This document shows positions 13,284-26,130 of a DNA stretch of 64,000 nucleotides, one piece after another. The stretch covers positions 1,246,318-1,310,317 of the forward strand of contig BCJC01000002.1 of the NCBI GenBank assembly GCA_001600175.1, written 5' to 3'. The notes below the pieces were generated by a model. It saw only the letters and a list, made by a program, of their open reading frames with translations, did no database searches and had not been told where the DNA came from. A program made the translations under genes and the position numbers. Numbering within the stretch: position 1 is the stretch's first letter; the number at the start of each line of letters is the position of its first letter. The stretch comes from Erythrobasidium yunnanense. Lineage: Eukaryota > Basidiomycota > Cystobasidiomycetes > Erythrobasidiales > Erythrobasidiaceae.

Positions 13284-15697
13284 GTGTCATCGAGAATACT
13301 TTGTCATCGCTTTGCCTTGGCTCTCATGCGACCCCTATTTCCAGCTACGAAGAGCTGCTTGCGTCCAGCAGCGCGTACTTTCAGGACTTCTGCTGTCTAT
13401 CGCTATGACAAGCCCACTTCTGCTACTTCCTCAGCTGGTGAAGATGCAGACAAACTAGACGCCCTCGTCAAAGAGCTCGAGAACTTACGGCAGAAGATAA
13501 AGTCGGACAATGAAGCTAATCAGCAGCAACAACAACAACAGCAGCAGCCTGGTGGTGCAATCGATACTGCCCTGGGAATCGCGCTTGGCACTCTGCTTCT
13601 GGGATGCGGAAGCGTCGCTTACTTTGCATGGTCAGTGCAGGCTGGGTCGCACTGGGCTGCATGGGAGTCTGATCATGTTTTACGATTCATAGGTATAAGT
13701 ACAATGTACTCAAGAAGATGGAACGAGCATTTGCGCGTGAGCTTGGCGGCCCGCTTTTCCATAACATCCAGGACTGCAGTTGAAGCGTCTCCATGTCTCT
13801 CCTCTCTTTCCCAGCCGGCTATGATCCCATCCTAGAACTAGCGCGAGCATCCCACTCTCCATCCTGTGCACATCTGAAGACGCAAGATCCAGAAACAGGC
13901 GACGAAGAAGCCGAAGATGAAAATGAGCTAGATACACAAGTCCGACGAGCAGAACAAGATTTTATTGATAGGATAGTGAAAGGTGAAGAGAGAGGGCATT
14001 ATTATCTATTGCTGGGCCCGAAGGGGAGCGGGAAGTCGAGTATGCTCATACAGTCGGTAGGTCTAGCTCCACACTGACCTGTAATTATGAGAAGATGCTG
14101 AAGAAATGCCTAATGGCTTGTAGATACTGGAAGTCGATGCGGAAGGAGTGGCTGTTTGCGAAGCTCATGAAGATCCGGAAGTCTTCAGACTGCGCTTGGG
14201 TAAAGCACTCGAGTAAGCTCGCTAGCTCTACCTTGGAACGTAAACAAGCCAGCTAAGCAGCATATTCTGCGATCTAGCTTCGAATACTCCGGTAAGCAAC
14301 GACCAATCAGCACACGACTCGCCGTTCTAAGTAATCTATTCTTTTCTCAGAGGACAGCATGAACGGCCTCTTCTCGCGTCGTGATCCCCGCGAAGCCGGC
14401 CCTCTGATGGACCTAGAACGCGCAATGAACAAGCTTGAAAAAGTGGCTATCCGGTATCGCAAACGGACGGGCAGACCTCTTATTCTGATCTTCAATAATA
14501 CGCACTTCATGAAAGATGATGAGGCTGGACAGGGAATGCTGCACCTTATTCAGCAGAGAGCGGAAAGCTGGGCGCAGAGCCAGTGTGCGAGCATGTGGGT
14601 GCAACAGTCTCAGCAATGCATAAAAGTAAGAGAGCTGACTCTCCTATCACTTCATAAGTATTCTCAATTCGGATGACTTCAGGATATACGATTTGCTCAG
14701 TAAGCTTATTCGAGTCCCCAGCAATCCATCTTCCGCTGAACACAGTGCTAACAAACAGAAAAGACCGCTAATCGCATGGAAGTACTTTCATGCAAAGACT
14801 TGCCCGAAGCCGAAGCGATACTAGCAATGCGACAAGCCCGCAAACGCTTATGGAACGAGAACATGTCGAAGGAACAAGCGAAAGAAGTATATGATCTCGT
14901 GGGAGGCAGGCTGAGCACGCTTTCGAGGCTTGCGAAGAAGAAGGACCCTCTTGCTGCTGCCAAAGATAGGATAGAACAGGAGAAACAATGGCTCTTATCG
15001 AAGGTTGGACTGATTCCCGATCATGATGATGGTATGTCGTGCAATCTCCGCGTTGAGACTTAACGTTGACGGACCGGCTGTCTAGATGTCATGGACGAGT
15101 AGGCTTTTGTTCAGCTAAGGGCAAGTAACAGAAGGAAGAGCTTACCTTTTCCCACCAGACAAAAATGGAGTTCCTGCTCCTGGCTGCTTCTGCAAGACCT
15201 AGCAAAACAAGCAGAAACATCCGACGATCCGAAAGTGACATGGTTCCGTACGTATCCTATTCACCGAGAGAACGAAGCTGATGAGCACGGTTTTCAGGCG
15301 CAAGGGAACTGATGACTAGGCCAGATTTCATCAACGATCTAGATCATCTGAACATCATACAGATCGATACGCATTACAAGTATATCCCATTCTTAGCATG
15401 TTGTTATGTATACTGACACTCATCGCAGTGTTCGACCGGACTCGAAGCTTCTTCTGACAGTCTTCAAGCAAGTGGTGGAGGAGGAAGACTTTCAAGAACG
15501 TCTGGATTCTGTCCGTGCACGCGTAGACGAGATTGAAGTGAGTCAGCCTGTCGTAAAGCGACTGAAACTCTGCTGACCCTGGGACATCTGCGTAATAGTC
15601 TTTGCATCGAACTCGCGAGCTGACTCTGAAGGATGGTCCGGATGCAGAAGGAGTGTTCAAGCTCATGCTGACGCCGCAAGAGAAGGGCAAGAAGTAG
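13284..15697 (+). CDS. Mitochondrial inner-membrane P-loop ATPase-like protein, unnamed
   Basis: The N-terminus (MSSRILCHRFALALMRPLFP, alternative ATG at 13326) is basic and Ser/Ala-rich with RTFRTSAVYR, a mitochondrial presequence with a likely cleavage site. A coiled coil with a nine-Gln tract follows, then one membrane segment (ALGIALGTLLLGCGSVAYF). After splicing the soluble part has Walker A GPKGSGKSS (about 14017) and the strand RPLILIFNNTHFM (about 14475), where a Walker B acidic pair would be expected but Asn-Asn stands. Later exons include MEVLSCKDLPEAEAILAMRQ, typical of the lid region of STAND/Orc1-like AAA proteins, and the end is MLTPQEKGKK. Function unknown; the layout suggests a matrix-facing ATPase anchored in the inner membrane. 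Confidence 0.65.
13521..13547 (+). repeat. CAG/CAA repeat coding for nine glutamines
   Basis: Nine consecutive Gln codons of mixed CAG and CAA lie inside the first exon of the mitochondrial ATPase-like gene, between a coiled coil and the membrane segment. The mixed codons make it more stable than a pure CAG run. Confidence 0.9.
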
Positions 15698-15837
15698 TGA
15701 GGCGCCTTTTCGACATCCTTCCAAACGTTTCCCGAGTAGAGCAATCATCCAAGATTACTGTTTTGTGACTCTGCTTTTATTTGCTCTACAAGCGTTTTGC
15801 CTCCTGCCCAACTGCTTGTGCGACAGCTGCCATAAAA

Positions 15838-17788
15838 ATGGCCACATCAACTCCAGATGAGCCATCGCTGCATCCGGCTGTCATGACTCTTCTACGAGTA
15901 CGCTCACCGTTTCTCATCAAATCCTTTGGATGACCTGCTGACCTGTTTCAGTCACGAACTTTGGTTAGGATCTCTAGCGCGTCGGTCGGCGACGCTGACT
16001 TTGAGACTTCTGCTTCAGCTACTTCTAATCACGCTACACAGCTAAAGGTGCAAAACAGCTCGCTCGCAGCCTTTCCCCTCCCCCCTTCCTTTTTTCCCGT
16101 GTTCAACTTCGATATCCATTCTTGCGATTGAGCATCTTGACTCTTCTTCTTCTCCTTCCTCTTCTTCTTCGTCTGCAAGGTATTCGTTCTGAGTGCGGTA
16201 CTGACTTTTTGCCTTCCGGATTCCATTCAGGACTGGATCTTTAATCCCCTCGTTCCCACATTCAGTGTTGCGTCAGCTCAAGACCTCCTCAACGCTATAG
16301 AATGTCATTCAGACAGCATCACTATCACGGTATCAACAGCAGCCGAATATCCTAGCCATGCACCATCTGAACATCCTCCGCTACTCGGTGTCTATTCTCG
16401 AGGGATTGCTATCGATATCAAGTTTAGGCATGGTCGAGAGATTCATAGTCTCTCACCATCGACTTCATTCTACATTCGCGATCATGGCTACACTCATGAG
16501 CAAATCGCAGCGATTGCAGGCGATCCGTCCGCTAAAGATGGCGCAAAGCCTCTTCTGGGTTTGCTGAGGGAAGTCTGTCGGACTTCATCCATGCCTCCGC
16601 GTCCAGTGAATGATGATGACTTCTCGTTTTTCACTCGAAAATTGCACAGCTACATCAAGGGCACTTCAAGTAATGCGTGGTGGCAAAGGCGTCAGATTGC
16701 TCCTCTTCCTGGCACAACCTCAGAGCAGGGTGCCGCACACATGGAGCTTCGTATATGCGTGCCCAAGCATCGTGTATTCCAGGAAACCCCGTCATGCTGG
16801 TCGATGATCACCGTCAGCGGCGGCACTGCAGAAGAGATAGGACGCCAGGCTCTTGACAACCCACTACTCTGGCACCTAGTGGAAGATGCGTATGATCCTT
16901 CCAAGATCGTCGCTAGACTGGTCAAACGTACGGCAAGCAAGATACACTTCCCTTGGTATCTCCGCAATTACGAGCTGCTCAAAGCACCTCCTGGATACAA
17001 CGCTGATGCAGCTATCTCGCATCTTCTTCGACCATTTGGAGCGCAGTTTACCCTACAAATCGCTATCGTCAATTCCTACATTTCGCCTCCTTTTCCTCCC
17101 GAGCGAGAGAAGGCCTTGGGCTTGCGCCCCTTTGAAATCAGGGAAGGCGGTGTGCAAGTTGGTCCTTAGCCTAGACCTTCCACTTCAATTTCCACTACGA
17201 AAGTGGCGACGGGGGCTCAAAGCCTGGTCGAGCGTCGCATTCGAGCTGGTCAAGAGCCATCTGTTAGCGGCAGGTCCGCCAAGAAGAACAGGTCAGCTGC
17301 TTCCGACATTTGTTACACTGCTGGGCTCTACAAGCCTACCTTTCGCCTTTGGCATCCTGCAAGCAAGGCGGTTTTCGAGATTCCCGAGGGGTTGTCGGCC
17401 TTCTTTCCGTCTAGATCGACCGCGATTGTCGGAGTACAGGAAGCAGCTATCGCCCTAGGCGTGGTCGACTTTATTGCCCAGTGTGTCGGTGTCGAGGCTG
17501 TTGCAAAGGCTGTTGCAGAATTTCCCCGCTTTCCCCGCTTCGGCAATGCGTGTGAGTGCGCTGTCGTCCACGTATCATGTCGTCGTGCTGATCTTACACT
17601 ATTTCTTTCATTCCTTACGTTCGGACTCTTGTCCCACCTATCGCTTGCGCCTGCGCATTCGTCCCTCTACAGCCTTCTTGGTGCCTCTACCTCCTGCTGA
17701 TCCGTCGGTCGTCGACGTTCATCCTGGCGTCGAGCCTGCCATCGCTGAATTGTTTGTGACTATGGGGCTACAAGCACCCGTAGCATGA
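15838..17788 (+). CDS. Unrecognised protein
   Basis: The start MATSTPDEPSLHPAVMTLLR is followed by three or four introns, all in phase. One joins TLLR to SRTLVRISSASVGD. One from 16047 to 16230 contains a pyrimidine-rich tract and joins ATQLK to DWIFNPLVPTFSVASAQ. One near 17148-17200 joins FEIREG to VATGAQSLVERRIRAGQEP. The last joins FPRFGNA to FLVPLPPADPSVV. The protein is about 560 residues with well-formed secondary structure, a basic SGRSAKKNRSAA stretch, and no signal peptide or clear membrane span. I do not recognise the family. The continuous phase across all joins supports one real gene rather than two. Confidence 0.6.
16126..16175 (+). repeat. Pyrimidine-rich CTT-type simple repeat inside an intron
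   Basis: A run rich in CTT/CTC triplets lies in the longest intron of the 15838-17788 gene. It may serve as an extended polypyrimidine tract, or may simply be a microsatellite. Confidence 0.5.
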
Positions 17789-18075
17789 TGATCTATTTCC
17801 GGTAGGGCTCTCTGTAGACCTCCTGAACATGGAATCTGGTTTGGCGAGTAAAGCAATAACCAAAGATTGGTGTTACGTACAACAACCCTCAGCAGTGGAT
17901 GTAAACCATTGAAATATAGATTAAGCTGTGGAGGGAGTGTGGGTGATATGGCTCAGGGCATGAAAGCCGCAAAGCCGATATCGGATAATTACGTGGTACC
18001 TCTAAACTGTAAAACTGGACTCTCTTTACCTAACGCATCAAAGCTGCAATATATTGAATATGCACTGGATATGGA

Positions 18076-21000
18076 TTAGTTGCGCTTCTCCAGCGCTTGC
18101 TGCTGCACCAGCTCTGCGTAGATGCCCCGTTTCTGCAGCAATTCTTGATGCGTGCCCTTTTCTGCAACCCTTCCATCTTTCAGGACAAAGATTACGTCCG
18201 CATTCTGGATTGTTGACAACCGGTGCGCTACTGCTATCGTAGTACGATTGCGAGCTGCTTTGTCCAACGCAGCCTGGACCACGCGCTCACTGGAGGAATC
18301 GAGGGCTGATGTCGCTTCGTCAAGCAGGAGGATAGTCGGATTCCGGATCAGGGCTCTCGCGATAGCGATACGTTGCTTCTGGCCTCCGGAGCTGGTGACG
18401 CAACAGGTCAGAGGCTGACGTTTGTAAAGGAAGATCGTCGACTTACAGCTGAGAACCTTTGCCTCCTACTAAGGTCTGGTACCCTTCTGGCTGCGATTCC
18501 TGTCAGAACAAACATCGTCTCTATGCTGGAAGCCAGAAACTTACCATGGACATGATGAAGTCGTGAATGTTCGCTTGGCGACAAGCTTCTTCGACCTCTT
18601 CTTGCGAAACATCCTTTGTGGCTCCCAGCGTAATATTGAACAGCACGCTTCCATCATACAGTGTGGGTTCCTGCGAGACGAGAGAGATACGTTCTCTCAT
18701 ACTCTTGACGTTCAAGTCCCGTACGTCTTGGCCATCGATCTCGACTTGACCGCTGATTGTATCGTAGAAGCGCTCGACTAGCTGGATGATCGTTGACTTC
18801 CCGCATCCTGAAGGACCCACAAGCGCAACGAATTGGCCGGGCTTTATTGCTAAATTAAGCCCTCGTAGAACGCGGACAGCGGGACGGGTAGGATAGCGGA
18901 AGTGTACACTGCAGCAAAAAGCTATCAGTTTGCTTCGGTCTTCAAAAAGGACCTTGACATACTTCTTAAAGATAATTGATCCTTGCAAAGTCTGTACTTG
19001 CTTGCCTGCAGGTGACTCGGCATCTATCTCGATTTCCCGATCAAACAGCTGCACAATCTTGTTCGCTGCGCCCTTGGCACCGCTCAGGTCGGGTACGAAA
19101 GTGAACACTGCGCTCAGATGTTAGCAATCGGACCTATGTCTCATGCAGACGCCTCACGCACCATTTCCAGCTTGAATACTTCCAAAGATAATGGATGTCT
19201 GGTAGGCGACACTGTCTCAGCTTCACACAGCTCACATTGGCACGCAGGAAACTCACAAGCGAGATGAAGAAGTTTTTAGTACCGAGACCATGATCGACCA
19301 TTTGATGCGATCCGAACCAGAAGATCAAGGCACTGTTTACTAGTTAAACTTGTGCCTTCATTGCCTGGGAGTGACCACTTACATTGTCGGGAACGTTAAA
19401 GCCTGAGACAAGCTGAAGAAGATATTTGACACGAGGGCGATCCTGTTCGTGATGCGCATGGGTGTTTCTGGTTGATGTCAATCAGCAAAGGACTCTATGA
19501 GACCGAAAGTGTGTACTCACCAAGAGATATAGAGTATGCTCTGCAAGCATCGTCTTCGCGAGTCAAGCTCGCTACTGTACGGATGGCAGCAGCGGCTTCG
19601 CAAGCCGTCTGAGCAGAGTGTTCATGTGCGCCTCGGACCTTCTGATCTTTGAGGTTGACAACTCGTAGACGGACAAGACCGGTTGAGAGAGTAAGTGGTA
19701 AACAGGCTAGATATCATGTCAGTATAGGCTGTGCTTTCTAGAGGAAGGCATGCTCACCAATACCCACGAGAGAGACCTTCCAAGAGTACTGTCAGGAAAA
19801 GCTCAATTAGCCCATAATCGACGCTTGCACAAACCAGGCAAGCTCACGCAAAGACCGACTAGAAAGCATAGAATAAGTTAGTCAGGCTTATCGCATGTTC
19901 GCGAAATAGCGCACGTACCGATGCATCCTCCTAGAAGCGTGACTATACTCTGGATGATGACACCTTGAAGGGATAATCAAATCAGTTCGCCATCACGAAA
20001 GCACATAACGAGAACGACTGTATACTCACCCAATGTAATACCGCATGCTGCGTTGACCTTCTGAGGCTGTTCACTGATATTGCTAGTCAAGGCGCCTGTC
20101 GAGTTCTTGTCTTCATCGAAGTAGGCAATATCTGAGCGAAGTGTAGCGGAGAAGATCTTGACACGCAATACGCGCGAGAGGTATTCTGCACGCGAGACCC
20201 ATGATAATTCAGCTTCGTTCCCTGCCTTCAAAGATTAGAAGAAGTCTCACCTGAAGTATAGCCAAAGCAGTATGTCTGGATCATGATAGCGGCTGAAGAG
20301 ACGAGTGCCACGATGAACATATACAGTGCATATCTGTTTCCTCCGGCTCGGAACTCTTCACGATCTGTTATGCTGAAAACGCCGAGAAGAGCACCGAAGA
20401 TGATAGAGAAGACCTGTTGATGATATTGTCAGCTCTGACTACTAGTGAAGCGTTATTTAGGAGTTAAGCTCACCGGATAGACCATACCAATAACCTGGCA
20501 ATCGAGGCAGTCAGCAACGAGACTTCTCGAAGTCCGGGGCTTGGAGAACTCACGAAGCTGGCGATAGTACCGATATAATAGTAGTATTTCGTCTCCCAGA
20601 TCTCTTTGATCATCCTCGCCAGTAGCCAAAGCATGCCAGGCGACTTCTTCTTTCCCTCATTCTCCGCTTCCAGAGCTCTCTTCTCCAATATTTCACTAGC
20701 TTCCGATCTTCCAGTACCAGTTCTTTTCAGTATACCTTTAGCTTCCTTGTCTAGAAGTTCTTGGGTTTCTTCAGCGTCGACTTTCTCGGGTGCTTCGCCG
20801 TCTTCTTCAGAGTATTCTTGTTGACGGAGAGCTTGCGCTTTCACTAATGCTGCATATGCGCCGTTCTCCTTCTGTGACAGTGTTTCATGATTACCTCGCT
20901 CGACCACGATTCCGCCTTTCATCATGACGATAATCTGATGGGCATCTTTGATGGTCGATAGTCGATGGGCGATGGTGATGGTCGTACGGCCTTCAGATGC

Positions 21001-24000
21001 CTGGTCTAGAGCTTTCTGCACCAGGACCTCACTGGCAGTATCTAATGCGGAAGTGGCTTCATCGAGCAGCAGAATCGAAGGGTTCGATACGATGGCTCGA
21101 GCGATCGCGATACGCTGTTTCTGGCCTCCACTCAACAGCATACCTCTTTCTCCAATGGAGGTCTGGTATCCTTCCGGCAAGTTGCAGATGAACTCGTCTG
21201 CATTCGCAAGCTTGCAAGCCTCGATGACCATTTTCCGTTTCGTGTCCTCGTCTGCCGACTCGTATGGCGTATTTATGAGGCCATAAGCTACGTTCTCCCA
21301 GATCTTCGAGCTGAACAGTGTAGGTTCCTGCGAGACTAGGCCGATCTGCGAGCGGAGCCATTTGACGTTAAGCGAGCTGATTTCCTGCCCATCAAGCTTG
21401 ACTGATCCGCCTAGGATGTCATAGAAACGCTGTAGAACGCCGATAACGGATGATTTCCCACTTCCGGAAGCGCCTACGAGTGCCGTGATCTTGCCTTTCG
21501 GGAAAGTGGCCGTGAAGTTATCGAGGACCTTAACGCTTGGCCGCGAAGGATAGTAGAAGTCGACATCCTCGAAACTGATCTCGCCGTCGACCTTGGAGGG
21601 CTTGAGACCGGCGTCTGAGGCACTGTCAATAGGTGGAATGCGCCAGATCGTGAAGAGAACCTTGTTGGCGGCACCGATTGCGTAGCCGACAGCTTGCATA
21701 TTGGGTGCAATTTGTGAAAGAGAGAAGGCACCGATGAGGATGGCGAAAAGACATGTGATAATTTCCCCAGCTACGGCGTCGCCGCGGAGGATGCTAGAAA
21801 ATCGGTAATATTTAGCTTTTGACTGACGACGACGCGACGAAACACGCTTACAGCGTCGTACCCCACCAGAACGAACTGGACGAAACCGTAGATTCAGACT
21901 TGTCTCGACAATCACACTTCATTTGGACTCACAGGGCATAAGCTGCGTAGATTATGAAGAAGAACCACCCGAGTCCGATAGCAGTCAAGATGGCTGTTTT
22001 CCTTCCATAAACAAGAGCCTTGGATCATACCATGGCGTCAGCTGCCACTGGCCCTTCCTAGTCGCCACGCCAGGAGCTGCTCACCTTCGCATTCGGTACA
22101 TCATACAATTTCGCCAATTTCCCCTGTGTTCCAAACGCATGTGTCGTTCTAACGCTCGAGATAGTCTCTTCTGCCAGACTTCCACCTTCAGCGATGAAGC
22201 CGAGCATCTTTATGCGGTATTTGGCTTGGAAAGACGCCATTGCTCCGCCGGTGATGGCGATCGCGGGGACGATGCATGACAGGACGAGGGTGAGGCGCCA
22301 GTTTCTACGCGAAAATAACGAGGTGAAATTAGTATGATTGTGCTGAATGAGATTGAGTACGTAAGACATACTTGATGAAGGCAACCACGAAACCAGCGAT
22401 GAAAGTAGCTGTAACAAACACGCACTTCAGCCTAATCCCCTTCTCAACCTTAGGAAACCACGACTGACCGAAGAACTGAGCAGTGATAGGGATCTTCTCA
22501 CTGATTCCTTCCTGGATCAAATGCATGTCTGAAGTGATGCGCGTAGTGACTTCTCCCGCGCCGAGCGTGTCAAAGAAACCTATATTTTGTCGAAGCACAG
22601 AGCGGAGATATGCCTCTCTGATTCGTTTCGTAGTTACTTCACCCGTGTAGATCCTGCAGACATCGACACACACATTACTCAGCACCGCGAAAGCCAGAAG
22701 ATAGCCGGATAGGAGGAGAGCGGACGCACCAAGTCGCCATATATCCATAAGTGGTACAGAACATGCCTATTCCAATATAGACGAGGTAGAGCGCGTCTTT
22801 GTTTACCTCAGTGAAGAGACGATCCCGGATCGCGCCTGTGTCTTGGCCTAGCGCGAGTGCTGTACCGTACGCTACGAACGCTGTTGTCAGGTTGCCGAAA
22901 ATGACTGTCATGAGGGGTTGTACGACGCCTGCGGTTTACACGAGTCAGTATTGCTGATCTGCAAGAAGGCAGAGACGAGGTTGCAGGCTCACCAGACACA
23001 ATCGCACATAGCAGCCCGAGAAAGTCGAGCAACAGCTCAAAATTGGTTGAAAACTTATAGATATCCGCATATGTTGCTTTCCGTTTCTCATTCCCAATCT
23101 CCGTCTGTGCCAATATAATTCTCTTCTGCTCAGGTGTGAAATGCTTCAAGTCAGGATTGTCCTCTGGTGCAATGTTGGTCTTGTGATCTCCTGCCTCGGC
23201 CTTGTCTTTTGATGATGCTTTCTTGTGCTTGCGACTGAAGAGACCGTGTTTCTTCTCGTCCTTCTCGTCAACGCTTGAGCTGTGCGTTGTAGAAGCTGCT
23301 TTCTTGTTTACTTGATCAGGCACTACTGAAGAGGAAGGATGATTGTCGGCATGATGGAGGGTTCCTTGATCTCCTGGGCTACCTTGTCCACTCTGTGCCG
23401 CGGCCGAGGGTACACGCGTCACGTCCTCCGGCGCACTATCCTGCAATGTATCATTCTTAGCAAATGCTTCCTCCGTAGCTGCTCGCTCCGTCTGTCCCGT
23501 AGGGGGGTTCTCCTCTCTTGCAGGCTGCGGTAGGAAAGTCTGAGTCGCAGCTTGTCTATTCACCACTGCTGCTGTCTCTTCTGCTACGTTTGCTTTGGCT
23601 GATGCTGGTGCTTGCGAACCATCTGGTCCTGCTTCGTATGCCTGCAGCGTGGCCTTATCGATCGGTGGTTCTGCTTCATCGGTCGCAGGAGCATGATCTT
23701 GCTGTACATAATCTGTCGCTTCATGCGTAGCCAGAGGGGATCTAGGTCTAGCAGGAGGAGGACCGTTCGAAGCACTTAGATAGTGCTGATAATTGTACGA
23801 TGACCCAGGTTGCACCAAGCTGGGCACGCTCGAGTTTGCGAATGATTGAGCATCGAGATATCTCAACGATTCAGTTTCAGTGTTGTATCCATTGTCGATG
23901 CTCTGACGCGGTGTTCTTGATCCAGCTGTTTCGAGGTCCCCTTCCTCTGCGTCTGTATAGTGGGCAATGCTGCTCGACACCACAGAAGGAGGTCGGGCCG

Positions 24001-24004
24001 TCAT
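18076..24004 (-). CDS. Full-length ABCB-type multidrug transporter
   Basis: Exports hydrophobic substrates or peptides, like Pmd1/P-glycoprotein or Ste6. Order: an N-terminal cytosolic extension of about 300 residues starting [20 protein letters not shown], rich in Ala, Ser, Pro and Gln, then membrane domain 1 and NBD1 with Walker [10 protein letters not shown], signature [15 protein letters not shown] and Walker [14 protein letters not shown] linker ([19 protein letters not shown]) leads to membrane domain 2 and NBD2 with Walker [10 protein letters not shown], a signature [14 protein letters not shown] split by an intron near 18390-18450, then [16 protein letters not shown]. It ends QQQALEKRN. 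Many short introns interrupt mainly the membrane halves. All catalytic motifs are intact in both NBDs, so it should be active. Substrate unknown. Confidence 0.93.
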
Positions 24005-24542
24005 TGGGCAGAATATTGGAAGATGTCAGATGAGAGTCAACCCTCGAAAGGCCAAGCCCTGTTTCCAACTTTTTTATCTGATCTGATCTCAGCGGCTCCT
24101 CCTTTTCAGCCGAGCGGAACCGGGAGCCGTTAAGTCCGTGGTGCAGCAAGGAGTAGAGGAAGTGCACGTTACGCTGCATCTGCACCATGTACAATGTTAC
24201 AAGATCGATACAGTGTTGCCTCGATAGATCTACGCGAAAAAGCGCGTCGAAAACAGTCAAGAAGCAGCATGTATAATGCAACATCGCTTTGATGGACATT
24301 GAATGGCTGTGTATTGCAAGCAGAGATACAATGATTACACGTAGCTAAGCTCCGTCAGCAATTGTACGCGTATGCGCTTGCGCGTCCTACGTTTTCAAAG
24401 TCTACGACGCTTCAAGAAAGTCAAGCTTCGTCTTGATCAGACATCGACTGGCAAGAGACGCTGATTTCTGGGCACAACTCTTAGACGAGCTGAGAGGCTC
24501 GTCTTATCTGGTGGCCTGTCTGGCAGCCAGTCTGGAATCACA
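24005..24542. other. Divergent promoter region of the ABC transporter and Wss1-like genes
   Basis: This 538 bp holds the 5' regions of two genes transcribed away from each other. The short open frames within it show no conserved protein character. No specific sites were identified. Confidence 0.4.
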
Positions 24543-25934
24543 ATGAGCGCCAGCGACAGGCAAGAAGGGCCAGGCAATGTCGGGCAGTTTCAAGTACTCA
24601 AGAACATGCCACGTATGGACGAAGCACTGGCACTATTGAAGAAACTACATTCCCTATGCAAGCCTATTCAGAAGAAGTAGTCAGTTTGGCAACCCTTGAA
24701 GCCTCGTCATTGACCGAGACAGACATTCTGACAATACGTTAACAGCGGATGGTACCTTCCTACACTATGTGAATTCTTCCCCAACAACGACAACTTGCTC
24801 GGAATGAACATGAATCGTGGACAGAAGATATTCATTCGACTTCGACCAGCATATGACAAGAACACCTTCTACCCGCTCGAGGAGTCACTCGTCGGGACGC
24901 TCTTACACGAGTTCACACATAATCTCCACGGTCCACACGATAAAAACTTCTATGACTTCCTGGATAAGTTGCAAGATGAGTTTGACGCGCTCAAATCGGG
25001 AGGATATACAGGCGAAGGCTTCCTATCTGATGGAAAGAGACTGGGAGTAGCGCATAACTTACCTGCACACTTGGCGAAAGCAAAAGCGCTGGAAGAAGCT
25101 GAGCGGCGGAGCAAGTTGGCGAAAATCATGGGTCCGCCAGGTGGAAGGACACTAGGAGGAGGAAATAAGCTAAAGAGTGGGAAGTCGCAGAGGGAATTGA
25201 TGGCGAAAGCGGCGGAGAGAAGGGCGAGGGATGCCAAAGCATGTGGACATGGAGATGCAATCAACGATCAAGCTATCGCGAACGAGGCGCAGAAAGCAGA
25301 TGATTTGTCACAAGCTGTGAACGCTATCAACTTGGAATCAGATGAAGACGATGAATTCAAGCTGCCTCCTCCGATACAAGCCAAGTCGGATACAGGAGCG
25401 TACGAAACTGAATCATCGGACGATTCAGATCTAGAAATCATTTCAGCTCCTCCAGTCGCCCGTCCTATTCCCTCGTCATCCAAACTTACATCCACTACCA
25501 TTCTAGGCAAAAGGCCCCAACCGCCTTCTCCTGGTCCTAAAGCCAGCAAAGCCAGGCCTCTGAAGCAGAAACCGGCGCCGAATAGCGCAGCATGGACGTG
25601 TGATATATGCACATTCAGCAACCCGAAAGCTATGGCATTAGCATGTGAAGTGTGCGGCTCGGAGAGGAGTAGTGCGAATGATACTGCTTTGCTGGAAGAC
25701 TTCGAGGATGAAGAACCACCTGTGCCGATTCAGAGACGGGCTCAAGTGACGCAGAAAAAGACACAACAGACTCCGGATGGCTGGTGAGTTCTTAAAAATT
25801 CGATTAGTGAGCATTATACAACGGCTGATCTTGCTTTCTGGGCGTGCAATAGGACATGCCATCGCTGTGGAGGCTTTGAAGAGCATCAATACTGGACATG
25901 CCGCCTGTGTGGCGTCATGAAGCTGAGCAGCTAG
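24543..25934 (+). CDS. WSS1: WLM-domain DNA-dependent metalloprotease, Wss1/Spartan type
   Basis: Cuts proteins crosslinked to DNA and handles SUMO-linked complexes. The start MSASDRQEGPGNVGQFQVLK leads, after an intron at about 24679-24744, into HGWYLPTLCEFFPNNDNLLG, a WLM-domain hallmark. The zinc and catalytic site is LLHEFTHNLHGPHD (about 24902), matching the HExxHxxxGxxH pattern. The C-terminal half is disordered with acidic stretches (ESDEDDEF, SSDDSDLEIIS), which could be SUMO-interacting sites. A RanBP2-type zinc finger WTCDICTFSNPKAMALACEVCG follows (given in parts: WTCDICTF, ACEVCG). After the intron at 25783-25850 comes a second one, CHRCGGFEEHQYWTCRLCG, ending MKLSS. Two zinc fingers is a common fungal layout. 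Confidence 0.9.
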
Positions 25935-26130
25935 TGGACAGCACTTCCTTCAAGCATCCCCTTACGCCTAGGTCACGACGGGCCAATCTTCTGACTTCGC
26001 CCGCGTCTTTTTTTTCTTCTTTCTATCCTTCGTTTCATACCCTTGCTGTTTTCCGTCTATCAGTGTTTTCTTCGTATGTAGTGGCAAAGTACAACAAGTC
26101 GGACAGTCTTCTGTTGTGCGTGCTGTACAT

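Noticed and set aside
16126-16175. CTT-rich tract as a possible coding Ser/Leu repeat
   Set aside because: It lies inside an intron supported by phase on both sides.
20606-21286. + strand frames opposite the ABC transporter NBD1
   Set aside because: Shadows of a highly conserved coding region.
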